From contig NZ_JAGGJV010000002.1 of assembly GCF_017873135.1 (NCBI RefSeq), positions 496,001-560,000 on the forward strand: a DNA stretch of 64,000 nt, read 5' to 3'. Source of the stretch: Rhizobium herbae (GTDB lineage: Bacteria; Pseudomonadota; Alphaproteobacteria; Rhizobiales; Rhizobiaceae). This document shows, piece after piece, positions 36,706 through 45,294 of this stretch. Both the position numbers and the translations under genes were made by a program. Every line of letters begins with the position of its first letter. The first letter of the stretch is position 1. The notes beneath the pieces were generated by a model. The model saw only the letters and a program-made list of their open reading frames with translations. It made no database searches and was not told the DNA's origin.

Positions 36706-36736
36706 ACGCGCCTGAACCAAATCGCTTCAGGCGCGT
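36706..36736 (+). terminator. Hairpin terminator after the LOG-family gene
   Basis: ACGCGCCTGAA pairs with TTCAGGCGCGT around a nine-base loop, followed by TCCTC. The T-tract is weak. Confidence 0.5.
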
Positions 36737-36769
36737 TCCTCAGTTCATTCGCGAACATAGGAGCTGACC

Positions 36770-37204
36770 ATGAGCGAGAAGAGCCTTTCCGAAGTTGCCC
36801 AGAAAATGCGCGATATCGATATCGCCATGCTATCGACGCATACGGATGGCGGTGCGATTGCTGCACGGCCGATGAGCAACAATGGCGAAGTCGATTACGA
36901 CGGCGATTCCTATTATTTCACCTGGGAAAAGTCGCGCATGGTTGATGACATCAAGAAGAATTCGAAGGTGGGACTATCCTTTCTGGGAAAGAAAGCTTTT
37001 TCGATCGCCGTGGAGGGAGAAGCCGACGTGATCAAGGACAAGGAAGCCTTCAAGGAGCGCTGGACGCCGGATCTCGGCGATTGGTTCAAGGACGGCATCG
37101 ACACCAAGGGTATGGTGATGATTAAGGTCAGCGCTGTGCGGGCGCATTACTGGGACGGCGAGGACGAGGGCGAAGTCAAGCTGACAGGCAAGCGGCGTCA
37201 TTGA
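36770..37204 (+). CDS. Pyridoxamine 5'-phosphate oxidase-like general stress protein
   Basis: The 144-residue protein has the split-barrel flavin-binding fold of the PPOX family (IAMLSTHTDGGAIAARPMSN, FTWEKSRMVDDIKKNSKVGL). It matches the general-stress-protein subgroup, which binds flavin and is not a pyridoxine enzyme. An AGGAGC site precedes the ATG. It stands alone after the LOG gene. The biochemical reaction is unknown. Confidence 0.88.
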   Translation: MSEKSLSEVAQKMRDIDIAMLSTHTDGGAIAARPMSNNGEVDYDGDSYYFTWEKSRMVDDIKKNSKVGLSFLGKKAFSIAVEGEADVIKDKEAFKERWTPDLGDWFKDGIDTKGMVMIKVSAVRAHYWDGEDEGEVKLTGKRRH

Positions 37205-37287
37205 CCATTTGGCGCACGATGCTGCGAAGTCTCCAACCGGCTTTGTGTCGCAGTGACAGACGGCCGCGGTTGTGGCAATGAGCCGCC

Positions 37288-37692
37288 ATGAAAACCCTGC
37301 GGCTTGTCCTGAGAGATAGAGTGTCGGCCGGCGCCATCGCGGTGCTGGTCGGCGCCATGCTTTTGATGCAGGGGCTTCTGGGCGGTATCGCTCAGGGGAC
37401 GATGGCGAGCGCCGCCGTCGATCCGTTCAATATCCTGTGCGTCTCGCATGATAGCAGCCTTGGACAGCGCTTGCCGGGAGACGGCCCGGTCAAGGCCGGA
37501 CACGATCTTTGCGCCACGCTCTGCCAGCTTGCGGCAGGCTCCACACCCGTTTTGCCCGGCCGGTCCGCCGATGTCGCTTCGCCTGCCTTGCATGAGGTGG
37601 CCGAGGCCTATTTCACTCCTGAAGGCACGCCCCGCGCTGTCCTGCGCAGTTTCTTCGCCGAAGCCAGGGCTCCTCCTTTCCTCTCCGCATGA
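37288..37692 (+). CDS. DUF2946-like exported or membrane protein
   Basis: The 134-residue protein has an N-terminal hydrophobic segment at about residues 15–38 and a Cys/His region (ILCVSHDSS, then GHDLCATLCQL) of the kind seen in DUF2946 proteins. Such proteins are often found beside copper or iron genes and may bind metal; that is inferred. It lies 62 bases before the PepSY protein gene and is probably co-transcribed with it. Confidence 0.6.
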   Translation: MKTLRLVLRDRVSAGAIAVLVGAMLLMQGLLGGIAQGTMASAAVDPFNILCVSHDSSLGQRLPGDGPVKAGHDLCATLCQLAAGSTPVLPGRSADVASPALHEVAEAYFTPEGTPRAVLRSFFAEARAPPFLSA

Positions 37693-37754
37693 CGTCGTAA
37701 GTCACGGCCGCTCGCCAGGCGACGGTCGATCGTTTCGCTTATCCGGAGAATCCC

Positions 37755-39140
37755 ATGTCCGATTTTACCATCGGCCGCGCGAACGGCGCCGTTGCCGTGC
37801 GTTCCTCGTCCGACCTCTACCGCGCCGTCTGGCGCTGGCATTTCTATGCGGGCCTGCTCGTCCTGCCCTTTCTGATCACGCTGGCGATAACCGGCGCGCT
37901 CTACCTGTTCAGGGACGAGATCGATGGGGCCGTTTATGCCGACCTGAAGCGCGTCGAAATTCAAGAGAATGTGGCAAGGGCCGCACCTTCGGCGATGGTG
38001 GCGGCGGCGCTTGCCGCCTATCCCGGTACCGCCGTCAAATTCACGGACCCCGTTTCGCCGGGTTCGTCCGCCGAAATCACCGTGACGACGCCGGCAAATG
38101 GAAAACTGGCTGTCTATGTGAACCCCTATGACGGCAAGGTGTTGGGATCGCTGCCGGATCGCGGCACCATCATGTGGACCATCCGCACCCTGCACAGCCT
38201 GAAATATTTCGGTTCTTTCGCACGCTCGCTGATCGAGATCGCGGGCGGCTGGTCGATCCTGCTGGTCGCCACCGGCATCTATCTGTGGTGGCCGCGCAGC
38301 CAGACTGGCGGTGTCATGAGCATTCGCGGCACGCCGAAACGCCGCGTCTTCTGGCGCGACACCCATGCGGTGACCGGCATCGTCGTCGGATTCTTCATCG
38401 TCTTTCTCGCCGTCACCGGCATGCCCTGGTCCGGCGTCTGGGGCGCCAAGGTCAACGAATGGGCCAATGGCAGCAATTTCGGCTATCCCGTCGGCGTGCG
38501 CACCGCCGTGCCGATGTCCGACGAACATCTCGACCATATTGCCAAGACGTCGTGGTCGCTGGAACAGGCACAGGTGCCGCAGTCGTCAGGACATGGTGGT
38601 GTCGCGATCGGCCTCGATCAGGCTGTCGCCACCTTCGACAAGCTTGGCCTGCATCGCGGTTATGCCGTGAATATCCCGGCGACCCCGAGCGGCGTCTATA
38701 CCGGCTCGGTCTATCCCGACGATCTCTCACAGCAACGGGTGGTGCATCTGGACCAGTACAGCGGCAAGCCCTTGATCGACATGAGCTACGCGGATTATGG
38801 CCCGCTCGGCAAGGCGCTGGAATGGGGGATCAACGTCCATATGGGGCAGGAGTTCGGGCTTGCCAATCAGCTTGTCCTGCTCGCTGCCTGCGTGGCCATC
38901 GTCCTGCTGGCGGTTTCGGCCGGTATCATGTGGTGGAAGCGCCGGCCAAAGGGCTCGCTCGGCGTGCCGCCGATGCCGGCCGACAGACGGGTGTTTCGCG
39001 GCCTGATCGCGCTTCTGGCGATCGGCGGAATTCTCTTCCCGCTCGTCGGCCTCTCGCTCGTCGTGATGCTGGCGCTGGACTGGACCTATCCGCGCTTCCG
39101 CCGTGCGATCCGTTTTGCGCCACCGGCGGCGGACGTGTGA
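37755..39140 (+). CDS. PepSY-associated membrane protein
   Basis: The 461-residue protein has four or more membrane spans (for example LLVLPFLITLAITGALYLF and GIVVGFFIVFLAVTGMPWSG) and periplasmic PepSY segments. The HFYAGLLVLPF motif near residue 29 is typical of the PepSY_TM family. Members often lie near siderophore uptake genes and are suspected iron-siderophore reductases. Here no receptor gene is adjacent, only the DUF2946-like gene upstream. It converges on rtcB. Confidence 0.9.
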   Translation: MSDFTIGRANGAVAVRSSSDLYRAVWRWHFYAGLLVLPFLITLAITGALYLFRDEIDGAVYADLKRVEIQENVARAAPSAMVAAALAAYPGTAVKFTDPVSPGSSAEITVTTPANGKLAVYVNPYDGKVLGSLPDRGTIMWTIRTLHSLKYFGSFARSLIEIAGGWSILLVATGIYLWWPRSQTGGVMSIRGTPKRRVFWRDTHAVTGIVVGFFIVFLAVTGMPWSGVWGAKVNEWANGSNFGYPVGVRTAVPMSDEHLDHIAKTSWSLEQAQVPQSSGHGGVAIGLDQAVATFDKLGLHRGYAVNIPATPSGVYTGSVYPDDLSQQRVVHLDQYSGKPLIDMSYADYGPLGKALEWGINVHMGQEFGLANQLVLLAACVAIVLLAVSAGIMWWKRRPKGSLGVPPMPADRRVFRGLIALLAIGGILFPLVGLSLVVMLALDWTYPRFRRAIRFAPPAADV

Positions 39141-39153
39141 GGCAAAGACTTTT

Positions 39154-39178
39154 CGCCTCCCTCGATACGAGGGAGGCG
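39154..39178. terminator. Perfect hairpin between convergent PepSY and rtcB genes
   Basis: CGCCTCCCTCG pairs exactly with CGAGGGAGGCG around ATA. There is no T-tract on the 3' side of either strand, but the position suits a two-way transcription end or an mRNA-stabilising stem. Confidence 0.5.
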
Positions 39179-39212
39179 ACGTGGAGGTCTTCTGGGTTCG
39201 GGCATCAGGAAC

Positions 39213-40514
39213 TCAGCGGCCAGCACGGTTCCAGTTCATGTCACCGGCCATGATCGAGCCGAGCGGCATGATGCGCTCGGAGATGTGGGCCAGCTTGTGC
39301 TTTTCAATTTGGCTCGCGACCTGCTCGGCATTCTTGTAGGCGCTCGGTAGCTCGGAGATATCGGGCTTGCCGGTAAAGAACCGTATATCCAGCCCTTTCG
39401 TCTCGCGAGCCACGATCTCGGCAATATTGTTTGGGCTGAGCCCGCGGGCATCGGCCTTGAACTCCTCCATCAGCCGCCGCAGATGGGCGGTGCGGGAGAG
39501 GTTGCGCCCGGCACCATGCGGGGCGAAACCAAGAGCGTCGGCGCGGTCGGCATGGGATGCAATCAGGATCGGCTGGGCCATGTTCAGCGGGATCAGGGTC
39601 AGGCCCGTGTCATCCGGCGAGAAGCCGCTGAAAGACGGTGTTGCGCCCTTGCCGTGATAGAACAGGCCGTCGCGAAGGAACACGAAATTGTGCTCGTTCC
39701 AGAACTGGTCGGTGATGGCATTGCCAAGCCGCAGTGCGATCTTGCGGTGGATCGCGAAGTGGTTCAGTTTCGTCCATTCGCGGACCAGCTGCAGCGCTTC
39801 CCAATATTGTGCGCCCACATCGCTGTTGGCATCGATCCACGAATTGTGCATCGGCACTTTGGGAGCGTGAATGGCGGTGTGCTTCTGAGCGGCAGCGAGC
39901 CCGCGCTTGTAGACCTGCGCACCGAGGCCACGCGAGCCGTGGTGCGTGACGAGGGCGCGCCGATGGTCTGATTCGGTTTCCCCGATATAGAGAAAATGGT
40001 TGCCGTCGCCCTGCGTCATGAAATGCTGCTCGGCGTGTGCTTCCAGACCTTTCAGAAAAAAGTTCTTCTCGAACTTGTCGATCAACTGTGCGAGCTCTTT
40101 ATTCTTCCCCACTTCGCTGACCGACCGTTTGCCGGGGCCGAAATGCGTTGACGCAACCGAAGCATCGAGCATGTCGGCAACCGCGTCGTTGCGCTTGAAG
40201 AAGGTTACGGCCATGGAGCAGCAGATGTCGGCCGAGTGAAAACCGGGATGAATCGCATCCTTGGTGGCGACGACACCGCCGACAGGAATGGTGCCTGGGG
40301 TGGAGCCGGATGGGCAGGCATCGGGCATGACCGCGGCCTTGCTGATGGTCGGCACACGCAGCAGCACGTCCATGTGCTGGATCACCGCATGGACGTTGAT
40401 GATTTCGTCGTCGGTTTCCGGTTCGATGAATTGGCCGAACGGCAGAGTATTGGTGCGGAGCGGGGGCTGATCGGCGGCTTGCGGGGCAAATTTGCCGGTG
40501 CTCGGATGGCTCAT
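39213..40514 (-). CDS. rtcB: RtcB-family RNA ligase
   Basis: RtcB joins RNA 2',3'-cyclic phosphate or 3'-phosphate ends to 5'-OH ends using GTP and manganese. The 433-residue protein has the metal-binding Asp and Cys in HSADICCSM, further ligands in THHGSRGLGAQVYKRG and the guanylated His333 in PHGAGRNLSR. DICCSM differs from the usual DIGCGM, but the ligands are kept. ATG 40514 gives MSHPSTGKF; an open frame continues upstream. No RtcA, RtcR or σ54 site is nearby, so it is not the E. coli-type rtc operon. Targets are probably damaged tRNAs or mRNAs. Confidence 0.93.
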   Translation of the reverse strand: MSHPSTGKFAPQAADQPPLRTNTLPFGQFIEPETDDEIINVHAVIQHMDVLLRVPTISKAAVMPDACPSGSTPGTIPVGGVVATKDAIHPGFHSADICCSMAVTFFKRNDAVADMLDASVASTHFGPGKRSVSEVGKNKELAQLIDKFEKNFFLKGLEAHAEQHFMTQGDGNHFLYIGETESDHRRALVTHHGSRGLGAQVYKRGLAAAQKHTAIHAPKVPMHNSWIDANSDVGAQYWEALQLVREWTKLNHFAIHRKIALRLGNAITDQFWNEHNFVFLRDGLFYHGKGATPSFSGFSPDDTGLTLIPLNMAQPILIASHADRADALGFAPHGAGRNLSRTAHLRRLMEEFKADARGLSPNNIAEIVARETKGLDIRFFTGKPDISELPSAYKNAEQVASQIEKHKLAHISERIMPLGSIMAGDMNWNRAGR

Positions 40515-40600
40515 GTCGGGTTCCGGTTCTGAAAAGAGGTCCCGATATTGCCATTGCAGGCATGGTCGCGGATGATGTCCTCGTGGTTGCGATAGATGAG

Positions 40601-40633
40601 CACAATACACCACAATACACAAAGACTGGTCAA
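40601..40633 (-). promoter_or_regulatory. Probable rtcB promoter with tandem 10-base repeat
   Basis: On the minus strand TTGACC (40633–40628) and TGTATT (40609–40604) are 18 bases apart. CACAATACAC occurs twice in tandem on the plus strand (40601–40620), so the second copy fills the spacer and the first covers the −10. The start would lie about 85 bases before rtcB. Confidence 0.5.
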
Positions 40634-40754
40634 GTTCACCTCCGGACCCTCATGCTGGTCTTGCCAGGGACCTTGAAGCCACCGGTCTGTCGCAGGGCGC
40701 ATGATGGGGGAGGTCGAATGGTTCGCAAACCAGCGACGATTTCCGACAGTCTGG

Positions 40755-40780
40755 CGCCCCGGCCATCGACGGCCGGGGCG
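40755..40780 (-). terminator. GC-rich hairpin after the EF-hand gene
   Basis: CGCCCCGGCC pairs exactly with GGCCGGGGCG around six bases, ten bases after the stop of the EF-hand gene. There is no T-tract. Confidence 0.5.
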
Positions 40781-40790
40781 TGACTTGGAG

Positions 40791-41312
40791 TCAGATCTTC
40801 TTGGTGAAATCGGCGGCGTCGATGAAGCCGTCGCCATTGGCGTCGCGGCGCTTGAACATCTTGCCGGCCTGTTCCGTGACTTCGGCCAGGCTGAGCGAAC
40901 CGCTGTTGTCGGTATCGACGCGCTTGAAGGCCTTGTGCCGCATGCCGGGCAGCATCGCCGGGCGCATTTCCCTGAGCTTCTCCATCGCCACCGTCTTGTC
41001 TTCGCCGGTCTTGTCGCGTGTGGCGCGCATTTCCTTGCGGGCTTCGCGGAAGGCCTGGCGCTTGGCCTTGATCTCGTCGCGCGTCACCTGGCCGTTGCCG
41101 TCGGCATCGAATGTCTTGAAAGCGTCGGTGGTCCGCGCCTGGACCTCGTCCAGCGAGACCTTGTTGTCGCCGTTGGTGTCGAGGCGCTTTATCATCCATT
41201 CGGCCCGTTGTTCCGGTGTCGGCTTCTGCCGGGCGGCGAAAGTGGGGGCGACGAAGCCAGTCAAAGTGAGGCTGGCAGCGACGACGCCGAGAATGAGGGT
41301 GTTCTTCCGCAT
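40791..41312 (-). CDS. Exported EF-hand calcium-binding protein
   Basis: The 173-residue protein has a signal peptide (about residues 1–26, cleavage after TFA) and four EF-hand loops: DTNGDNKVSLDE, DADGNGQVTRDE, DTDNSGSLSLAE and DANGDGFIDAAD. The first, second and fourth have near-perfect calcium ligands. A charged helical linker (about residues 85–125) separates the two pairs. It should bind calcium in the periplasm; its partner is unknown. It lies upstream of rtcB on the same strand, but a hairpin separates them. Confidence 0.92.
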   Translation of the reverse strand: MRKNTLILGVVAASLTLTGFVAPTFAARQKPTPEQRAEWMIKRLDTNGDNKVSLDEVQARTTDAFKTFDADGNGQVTRDEIKAKRQAFREARKEMRATRDKTGEDKTVAMEKLREMRPAMLPGMRHKAFKRVDTDNSGSLSLAEVTEQAGKMFKRRDANGDGFIDAADFTKKI

Positions 41313-41451
41313 GTCAAAATCCTTTCAGTGATCCTTGTCCCTGAAAGCAGGATAGACGGGTCCGGCGCGATGACCAGTTAAACTTTTGTAATTTAAGCCT
41401 TTGACATAAAAGGGGTTTTTTCGTGTCGAAAATACGTTTCGATAGGCGGCG

Positions 41452-42165
41452 TCAACGCTCCGAAACAATCCGGGTGAGGAAGCCGGTCAGGTCTTCGGTG
41501 ACATAGTCGGCCTGCGCGTCGCCGTCCCCGGTCTTTTCCCAGGCTTCCGCGAATTCGTACTCGAAATTGCGTGGCACCAGCAGCACCGTCTTCATGCCGA
41601 GCGCCTTCGGTACCACCAGATTGCGCGGCAGGTCCTCGAACATGGCGGCGCGTTTGGTGTCGACCCGGTGCAGGCTCATGAACTTGTCATAGGTATCGCC
41701 GGCCGGCTTGGGCACATATTCAGCCGCGACGATATCGAAGATATCGTCGAAGTGGTCGAGGATGCCGAGCGCCCGCGCCGTCATCTCGGCATGCTTGACG
41801 CTGCCATTGGTAAAGATGAACTTGCGGCCTGGAAGCGCGCGGATGGCATCGCCCAGCGCCGGATCGGCGGGCACGACGGAATAGTCGATCGCATGCGCCT
41901 TTTCGAGGAAATCGTTGGGGTCGATGCCGTGATGGATCATCAGGCCCTGCAACGTCGTGCCGTGATCCCGGTAATATTCCTTCTGCAGCGTCTTGGCGGC
42001 CGCCGGATCCAGCCGCAGCAGCGTGGCGACAAAGGCCGTCATGTTGCGGTCGATCTGCGAGAACAGATTGACATGATGCGGATAGAGCGTGTTGTCGAGA
42101 TCGAACACCCAGTCGGTGACATGGGCGAAATCGGCTTTGGTCGGCAAGCGGTCGAGCTGGGTCAT
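41452..42165 (-). CDS. HAD-family pyrimidine 5'-nucleotidase
   Basis: The 237-residue hydrolase has HAD motif I VFDLDNTLY (nucleophile Asp and acid Asp), motif II FTNGS, the Lys in KPAGDTYDKF and motif IV MFEDLPRNL. It belongs to the pyrimidine 5'-nucleotidase (Sdt1-like) group, which dephosphorylates nucleoside monophosphates. ATG 42165 gives the usual short N-terminus; the frame runs 66 bases further upstream. In relatives it lies between argB and dapD, and it keeps that relative order here with other genes added. Confidence 0.9.
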   Translation of the reverse strand: MTQLDRLPTKADFAHVTDWVFDLDNTLYPHHVNLFSQIDRNMTAFVATLLRLDPAAAKTLQKEYYRDHGTTLQGLMIHHGIDPNDFLEKAHAIDYSVVPADPALGDAIRALPGRKFIFTNGSVKHAEMTARALGILDHFDDIFDIVAAEYVPKPAGDTYDKFMSLHRVDTKRAAMFEDLPRNLVVPKALGMKTVLLVPRNFEYEFAEAWEKTGDGDAQADYVTEDLTGFLTRIVSER

Positions 42166-42300
42166 CCGCGCCTTATGCCATGGCGGATGTGACGAGGAAA
42201 TGGGCTTTGTGAGCGTCGCGCGCATTTCCACCTTGAATTGCCGAGCCGATGTGTCACGGTTCGTGCCGGAGCGGTTTGGCGCAGGGGCTTGGAAGTGCCG

Positions 42301-43092
42301 ATGTCGGATGAATTCTTCTATCTGTTGTTTCTGTCCGGCTTCTATGCCGCATCAGTCATTACCTACTTCGCTTTCGGTTTTGCCATAACCTGGATGAACG
42401 ACCGCAATCCCGAGCGGAAGATCCAGAAGGGGCGCGGCTCGAGCAAGCGCCGCAATGCGGAAATCCGGCAGAGCCTGGCCTCGATGTTCAGCGCCTGCCT
42501 GCCGCTGACGATCGGCCTCTACCTCCAGCAAAAGGGCTGGGCGCCGGCGCCCTGGGCCTTCAGTTGGTGGACGGCGGTGCCGCTCTTCCTTCTCGTGATG
42601 TTCCTGTACGACACTTGGTTCTATTTCATGCACCGGTTGCTGCACACGAAATGGCTCTACCCCCTGCATGCGCTTCACCATAAGAGTGTCGCACCGACGG
42701 TCTGGAGTACCTATTCCGAGGATGTCCTCGACAACTTCCTGCTGCAGGGTTTTTCGGCGGTCATCGTCCTGGTCGTCCCGTTTCCGCCGGCCATTCTGAT
42801 TGGACAACGCGTATTCGAACATTTCAACGGCATGTTCGGCCACTGCGGGTTCGAGTATTTTGCGTCCTCGACGGCGCGTTATCCGTCACCGATGCTGTGC
42901 ACGACGTTCCATGACCAGCATCATTCGGGCTTCCGCTACAACTACGGCAATTACTTTTCCTTCTGGGACCGCGTTCTGGGCACCGTCTCGCCGGACTACG
43001 ATCAGCGCGTGAGGAAGACGGAAGAAGAAGCGCCACCGCTGACATTCCGCCAGGTCGCGGCTGTGCCTGATGCTCGCGAAGAATCGGTCTGA
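42301..43092 (+). CDS. Fatty acid hydroxylase/sterol desaturase family membrane protein
   Basis: The 263-residue protein has about four membrane spans and the di-iron histidine boxes of the family: HRLLH near residue 113, HALHH near 125 and HDQHH near 203, with a further GHCG between. Such enzymes use oxygen to hydroxylate or desaturate lipids in the cytoplasmic membrane. The lipid substrate is not known; candidates include ornithine lipids or hopanoids. GGAAG precedes ATG 42301. It is divergent from the HAD gene. Confidence 0.9.
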   Translation: MSDEFFYLLFLSGFYAASVITYFAFGFAITWMNDRNPERKIQKGRGSSKRRNAEIRQSLASMFSACLPLTIGLYLQQKGWAPAPWAFSWWTAVPLFLLVMFLYDTWFYFMHRLLHTKWLYPLHALHHKSVAPTVWSTYSEDVLDNFLLQGFSAVIVLVVPFPPAILIGQRVFEHFNGMFGHCGFEYFASSTARYPSPMLCTTFHDQHHSGFRYNYGNYFSFWDRVLGTVSPDYDQRVRKTEEEAPPLTFRQVAAVPDAREESV

Positions 43093-43268
43093 AACGTCTC
43101 GCGGCCGCCATCGTCAAAACCCGCCGGGCCAACGGCGCAAGGCACCTCCCGCTGGCTGGAGCGCTTCCGGTGGAAACACCGGCGGGCGTTGTGACCGAAA
43201 GGCGACAAATCTCCGCCGTCGCCCACACAGATATGGATTCCGCAGTTGCGCCATGCTAGCGGGCAGGG

Positions 43269-44174
43269 ATGGAAGCCTGGATCGCCATCACCATCACCGC
43301 CGCCTTTTTGCAGAACCTGCGCTCCGCGTTGCAAAAGCATCTGCAGGGCTCGCTCGGCACGACAGGCGCGAGCTTCGTGCGCTTCGGCTTCGGCTTTCCG
43401 CTGGCGATCGCCTATGTGCTGGGGCTGCATTCTTTCGCGGGCTATGCCTTTCCGGTGCTGACCGGCGCCTTCGTGTTCTGGGCTGTACTCGGGGGATTGG
43501 CGCAGATCTTTGCGACGATTCTGCTGGTCTATCTCTTCTCGCTGCGCAATTTTGCCGTCGGCACGGCCTATTCGAAGACCGAGCCGGTGCAGGCGGCGAT
43601 CTTCGGGCTGATCCTTCTGGGCGAGCGGCTGACGCCGGGTGCTGTCGCGGCGATCATCGTCGGCGTCATCGGCGTGATGATGATTTCCGTGGCGCGGATG
43701 CCGCTGTCCTGGCGCAACCTGATGGTGGCGCTGACCGGGCGCACGGCGCTGATCGGCATCGCCTCGGGCGCGGTGTTCGGCATTTCGGCGGTGGCCTATC
43801 GCTCGGCGTCACTGTCGCTTAATGGGCCGAATGCGGTGATGCAGGCGGCCATGACGCTTGCCTGCGTGACGACGTTCCAGACGGTGTTCATGCTCATCTG
43901 GATGCTCATCAAGGACAAAAGCGAGATCGGACGCGTGGCGCGCTCCTGGCGGTCGTCGGCGCTTGTCGGGCTGGCGGGCGTGACGGGGTCGGCCTGCTGG
44001 TTCACGGCGATGACGCTGCAGCAGGTCGCCTATGTGCGGGCGCTGGGCCAGATCGAACTGGTCTTCACCTTCATGGCCTCGATCTTCCTGTTCCGCGAGC
44101 GGATCAATCGCATGGAAACGGCGGGATGCCTGCTGATCGTGACGGGTATCCTGCTGCTGTTGATGTGGACGTAA
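43269..44174 (+). CDS. EamA-family drug/metabolite transporter
   Basis: The 301-residue protein has about ten membrane spans in two EamA repeats. Typical sequence is FSLRNFAVGTAYSKTEPVQA at the end of the first repeat and RALGQIELVFTFMASIFLFR in the second. It would move a small metabolite across the inner membrane, usually outward. The substrate is unknown. The next gene lies 73 bases downstream and could be co-transcribed. Confidence 0.92.
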   Translation: MEAWIAITITAAFLQNLRSALQKHLQGSLGTTGASFVRFGFGFPLAIAYVLGLHSFAGYAFPVLTGAFVFWAVLGGLAQIFATILLVYLFSLRNFAVGTAYSKTEPVQAAIFGLILLGERLTPGAVAAIIVGVIGVMMISVARMPLSWRNLMVALTGRTALIGIASGAVFGISAVAYRSASLSLNGPNAVMQAAMTLACVTTFQTVFMLIWMLIKDKSEIGRVARSWRSSALVGLAGVTGSACWFTAMTLQQVAYVRALGQIELVFTFMASIFLFRERINRMETAGCLLIVTGILLLLMWT

Positions 44175-44247
44175 GCCGATCACCAGCTCTGGCGCCGGCT
44201 ATCCCTGTTGTGGCATGACAGGGAAAGACGTTTTCGGAGGAAAAGCG

Positions 44248-45015
44248 ATGAACCAGACGGACAAGGCAAAGGCGTTCACGGAGCTGCACCGCAAGGGCGA
44301 TCCGCTGGTGCTTTACAACATCTGGGACGCGGGCAGCGCCAAGGCGGTGGCAGACGCCGGCGCCAAGGCGCTGGCGACCGGAAGCTGGTCGGTGGCCGCT
44401 GCCAATGGCTATGGCGACGGTCAGGACATTCCGTTGCTGCAACTCGTCGATATCGCCCGCGCCATCGTGGCTTCGACCGATCTGCCGGTGTCGATCGATT
44501 TCGAGGGCGGGTATGCCGAAGATGGGGAAGGCGCTGCGCTGAATGTCGCACGGCTGATCGACGTGGGCGCTGTCGGCATCAATTTCGAGGACCAGGTGGT
44601 CGGCGGCAGCGGGCTGCATACGATCGAGGCGCAGGCGGCGCGGATCAAGGCGATCCGGGCGATGGCGGATGAGAAGGGTATTCCGTTCTTCATCAACGCC
44701 CGCACCGACCTGTTCCTGAAGGTCTCCGACCCCGTGCGCCACGCACCGCTGGTCGACGAGGCAATCGAGCGGGCAGCGGCGTATGCTGAGGCCGGCGCCA
44801 GCGGCTTCTTCGTGCCGGGCTTGTCGAACCCGGACCTGATTGGTGGAGTTTGCGAGGCTGTTGTGCTGCCGGTCAATATCATGATGCGGCAGGGCATGGA
44901 CGTGAAGACGCTGGCCGGGCTTGGCGTCGGGCGCGTCAGCTACGGGCCGGGGCCGTACCGCGCGATGATCGAGTGGCTGAAGGGTGAGGCGAGCGGGGTT
45001 TATCAGGGACGCTGA
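44248..45015 (+). CDS. Isocitrate lyase/phosphoenolpyruvate mutase superfamily enzyme
   Basis: The 255-residue protein has the superfamily barrel with the metal-site motif SIDFEGGYAEDG and GINFEDQV. It lacks the KKCGH loop of true isocitrate lyase, so it is more like the oxaloacetate decarboxylase or 2,3-dimethylmalate lyase groups. The reaction is probably C–C bond cleavage of a 2-hydroxy or 2-oxo acid. ATG 44248 lies seven bases after GGAGG; an upstream ATG at 44215 is less likely. Confidence 0.85.
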   Translation: MNQTDKAKAFTELHRKGDPLVLYNIWDAGSAKAVADAGAKALATGSWSVAAANGYGDGQDIPLLQLVDIARAIVASTDLPVSIDFEGGYAEDGEGAALNVARLIDVGAVGINFEDQVVGGSGLHTIEAQAARIKAIRAMADEKGIPFFINARTDLFLKVSDPVRHAPLVDEAIERAAAYAEAGASGFFVPGLSNPDLIGGVCEAVVLPVNIMMRQGMDVKTLAGLGVGRVSYGPGPYRAMIEWLKGEASGVYQGR

Positions 45016-45083
45016 GGGGCTTGGGTTTCCAGCGCGCGGGGTTAGCGGTTGTGGAGCGACGCACCTCACCTCACCTCACTCTC

Positions 45084-45202
45084 CCGTCATCCTCGCCCTT
45101 GTGGCGGGGATCCAGTAGCGGCGCGTCTGCGCCGCTGAAAGACTCTTTTCACGCGACGGACGTCGCGCGGCTGGATTCCTGTGACGAGCACAGGAATGAC
45201 GG
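45084..45202. repeat. Rhizobial-type palindromic repeat
   Basis: The element begins CCGTCAT and ends ATGACGG, with an inner GGATCCAG near 45108 facing CTGGATTCC near 45171. A further small stem, CCTGTGACGAGCACAGG, lies inside the right end. It fills the gap between the lyase-family gene and argB, after a short CACCT tandem run at 45062–45079. Repeats of this kind are dispersed in Rhizobiaceae. Confidence 0.75.
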
Positions 45203-45294
45203 AAGTGGGGGATTGTAACCAGCCATTTCGACGGCGCCAGCCGCACTCAAAACAACGAACCAACCCCAACCGCTGCCGAACTATCTGCCATCCC

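Noticed and set aside
44248-45015. True isocitrate lyase for the glyoxylate shunt
   Set aside because: The protein is only 255 residues and lacks the KKCGH catalytic loop.
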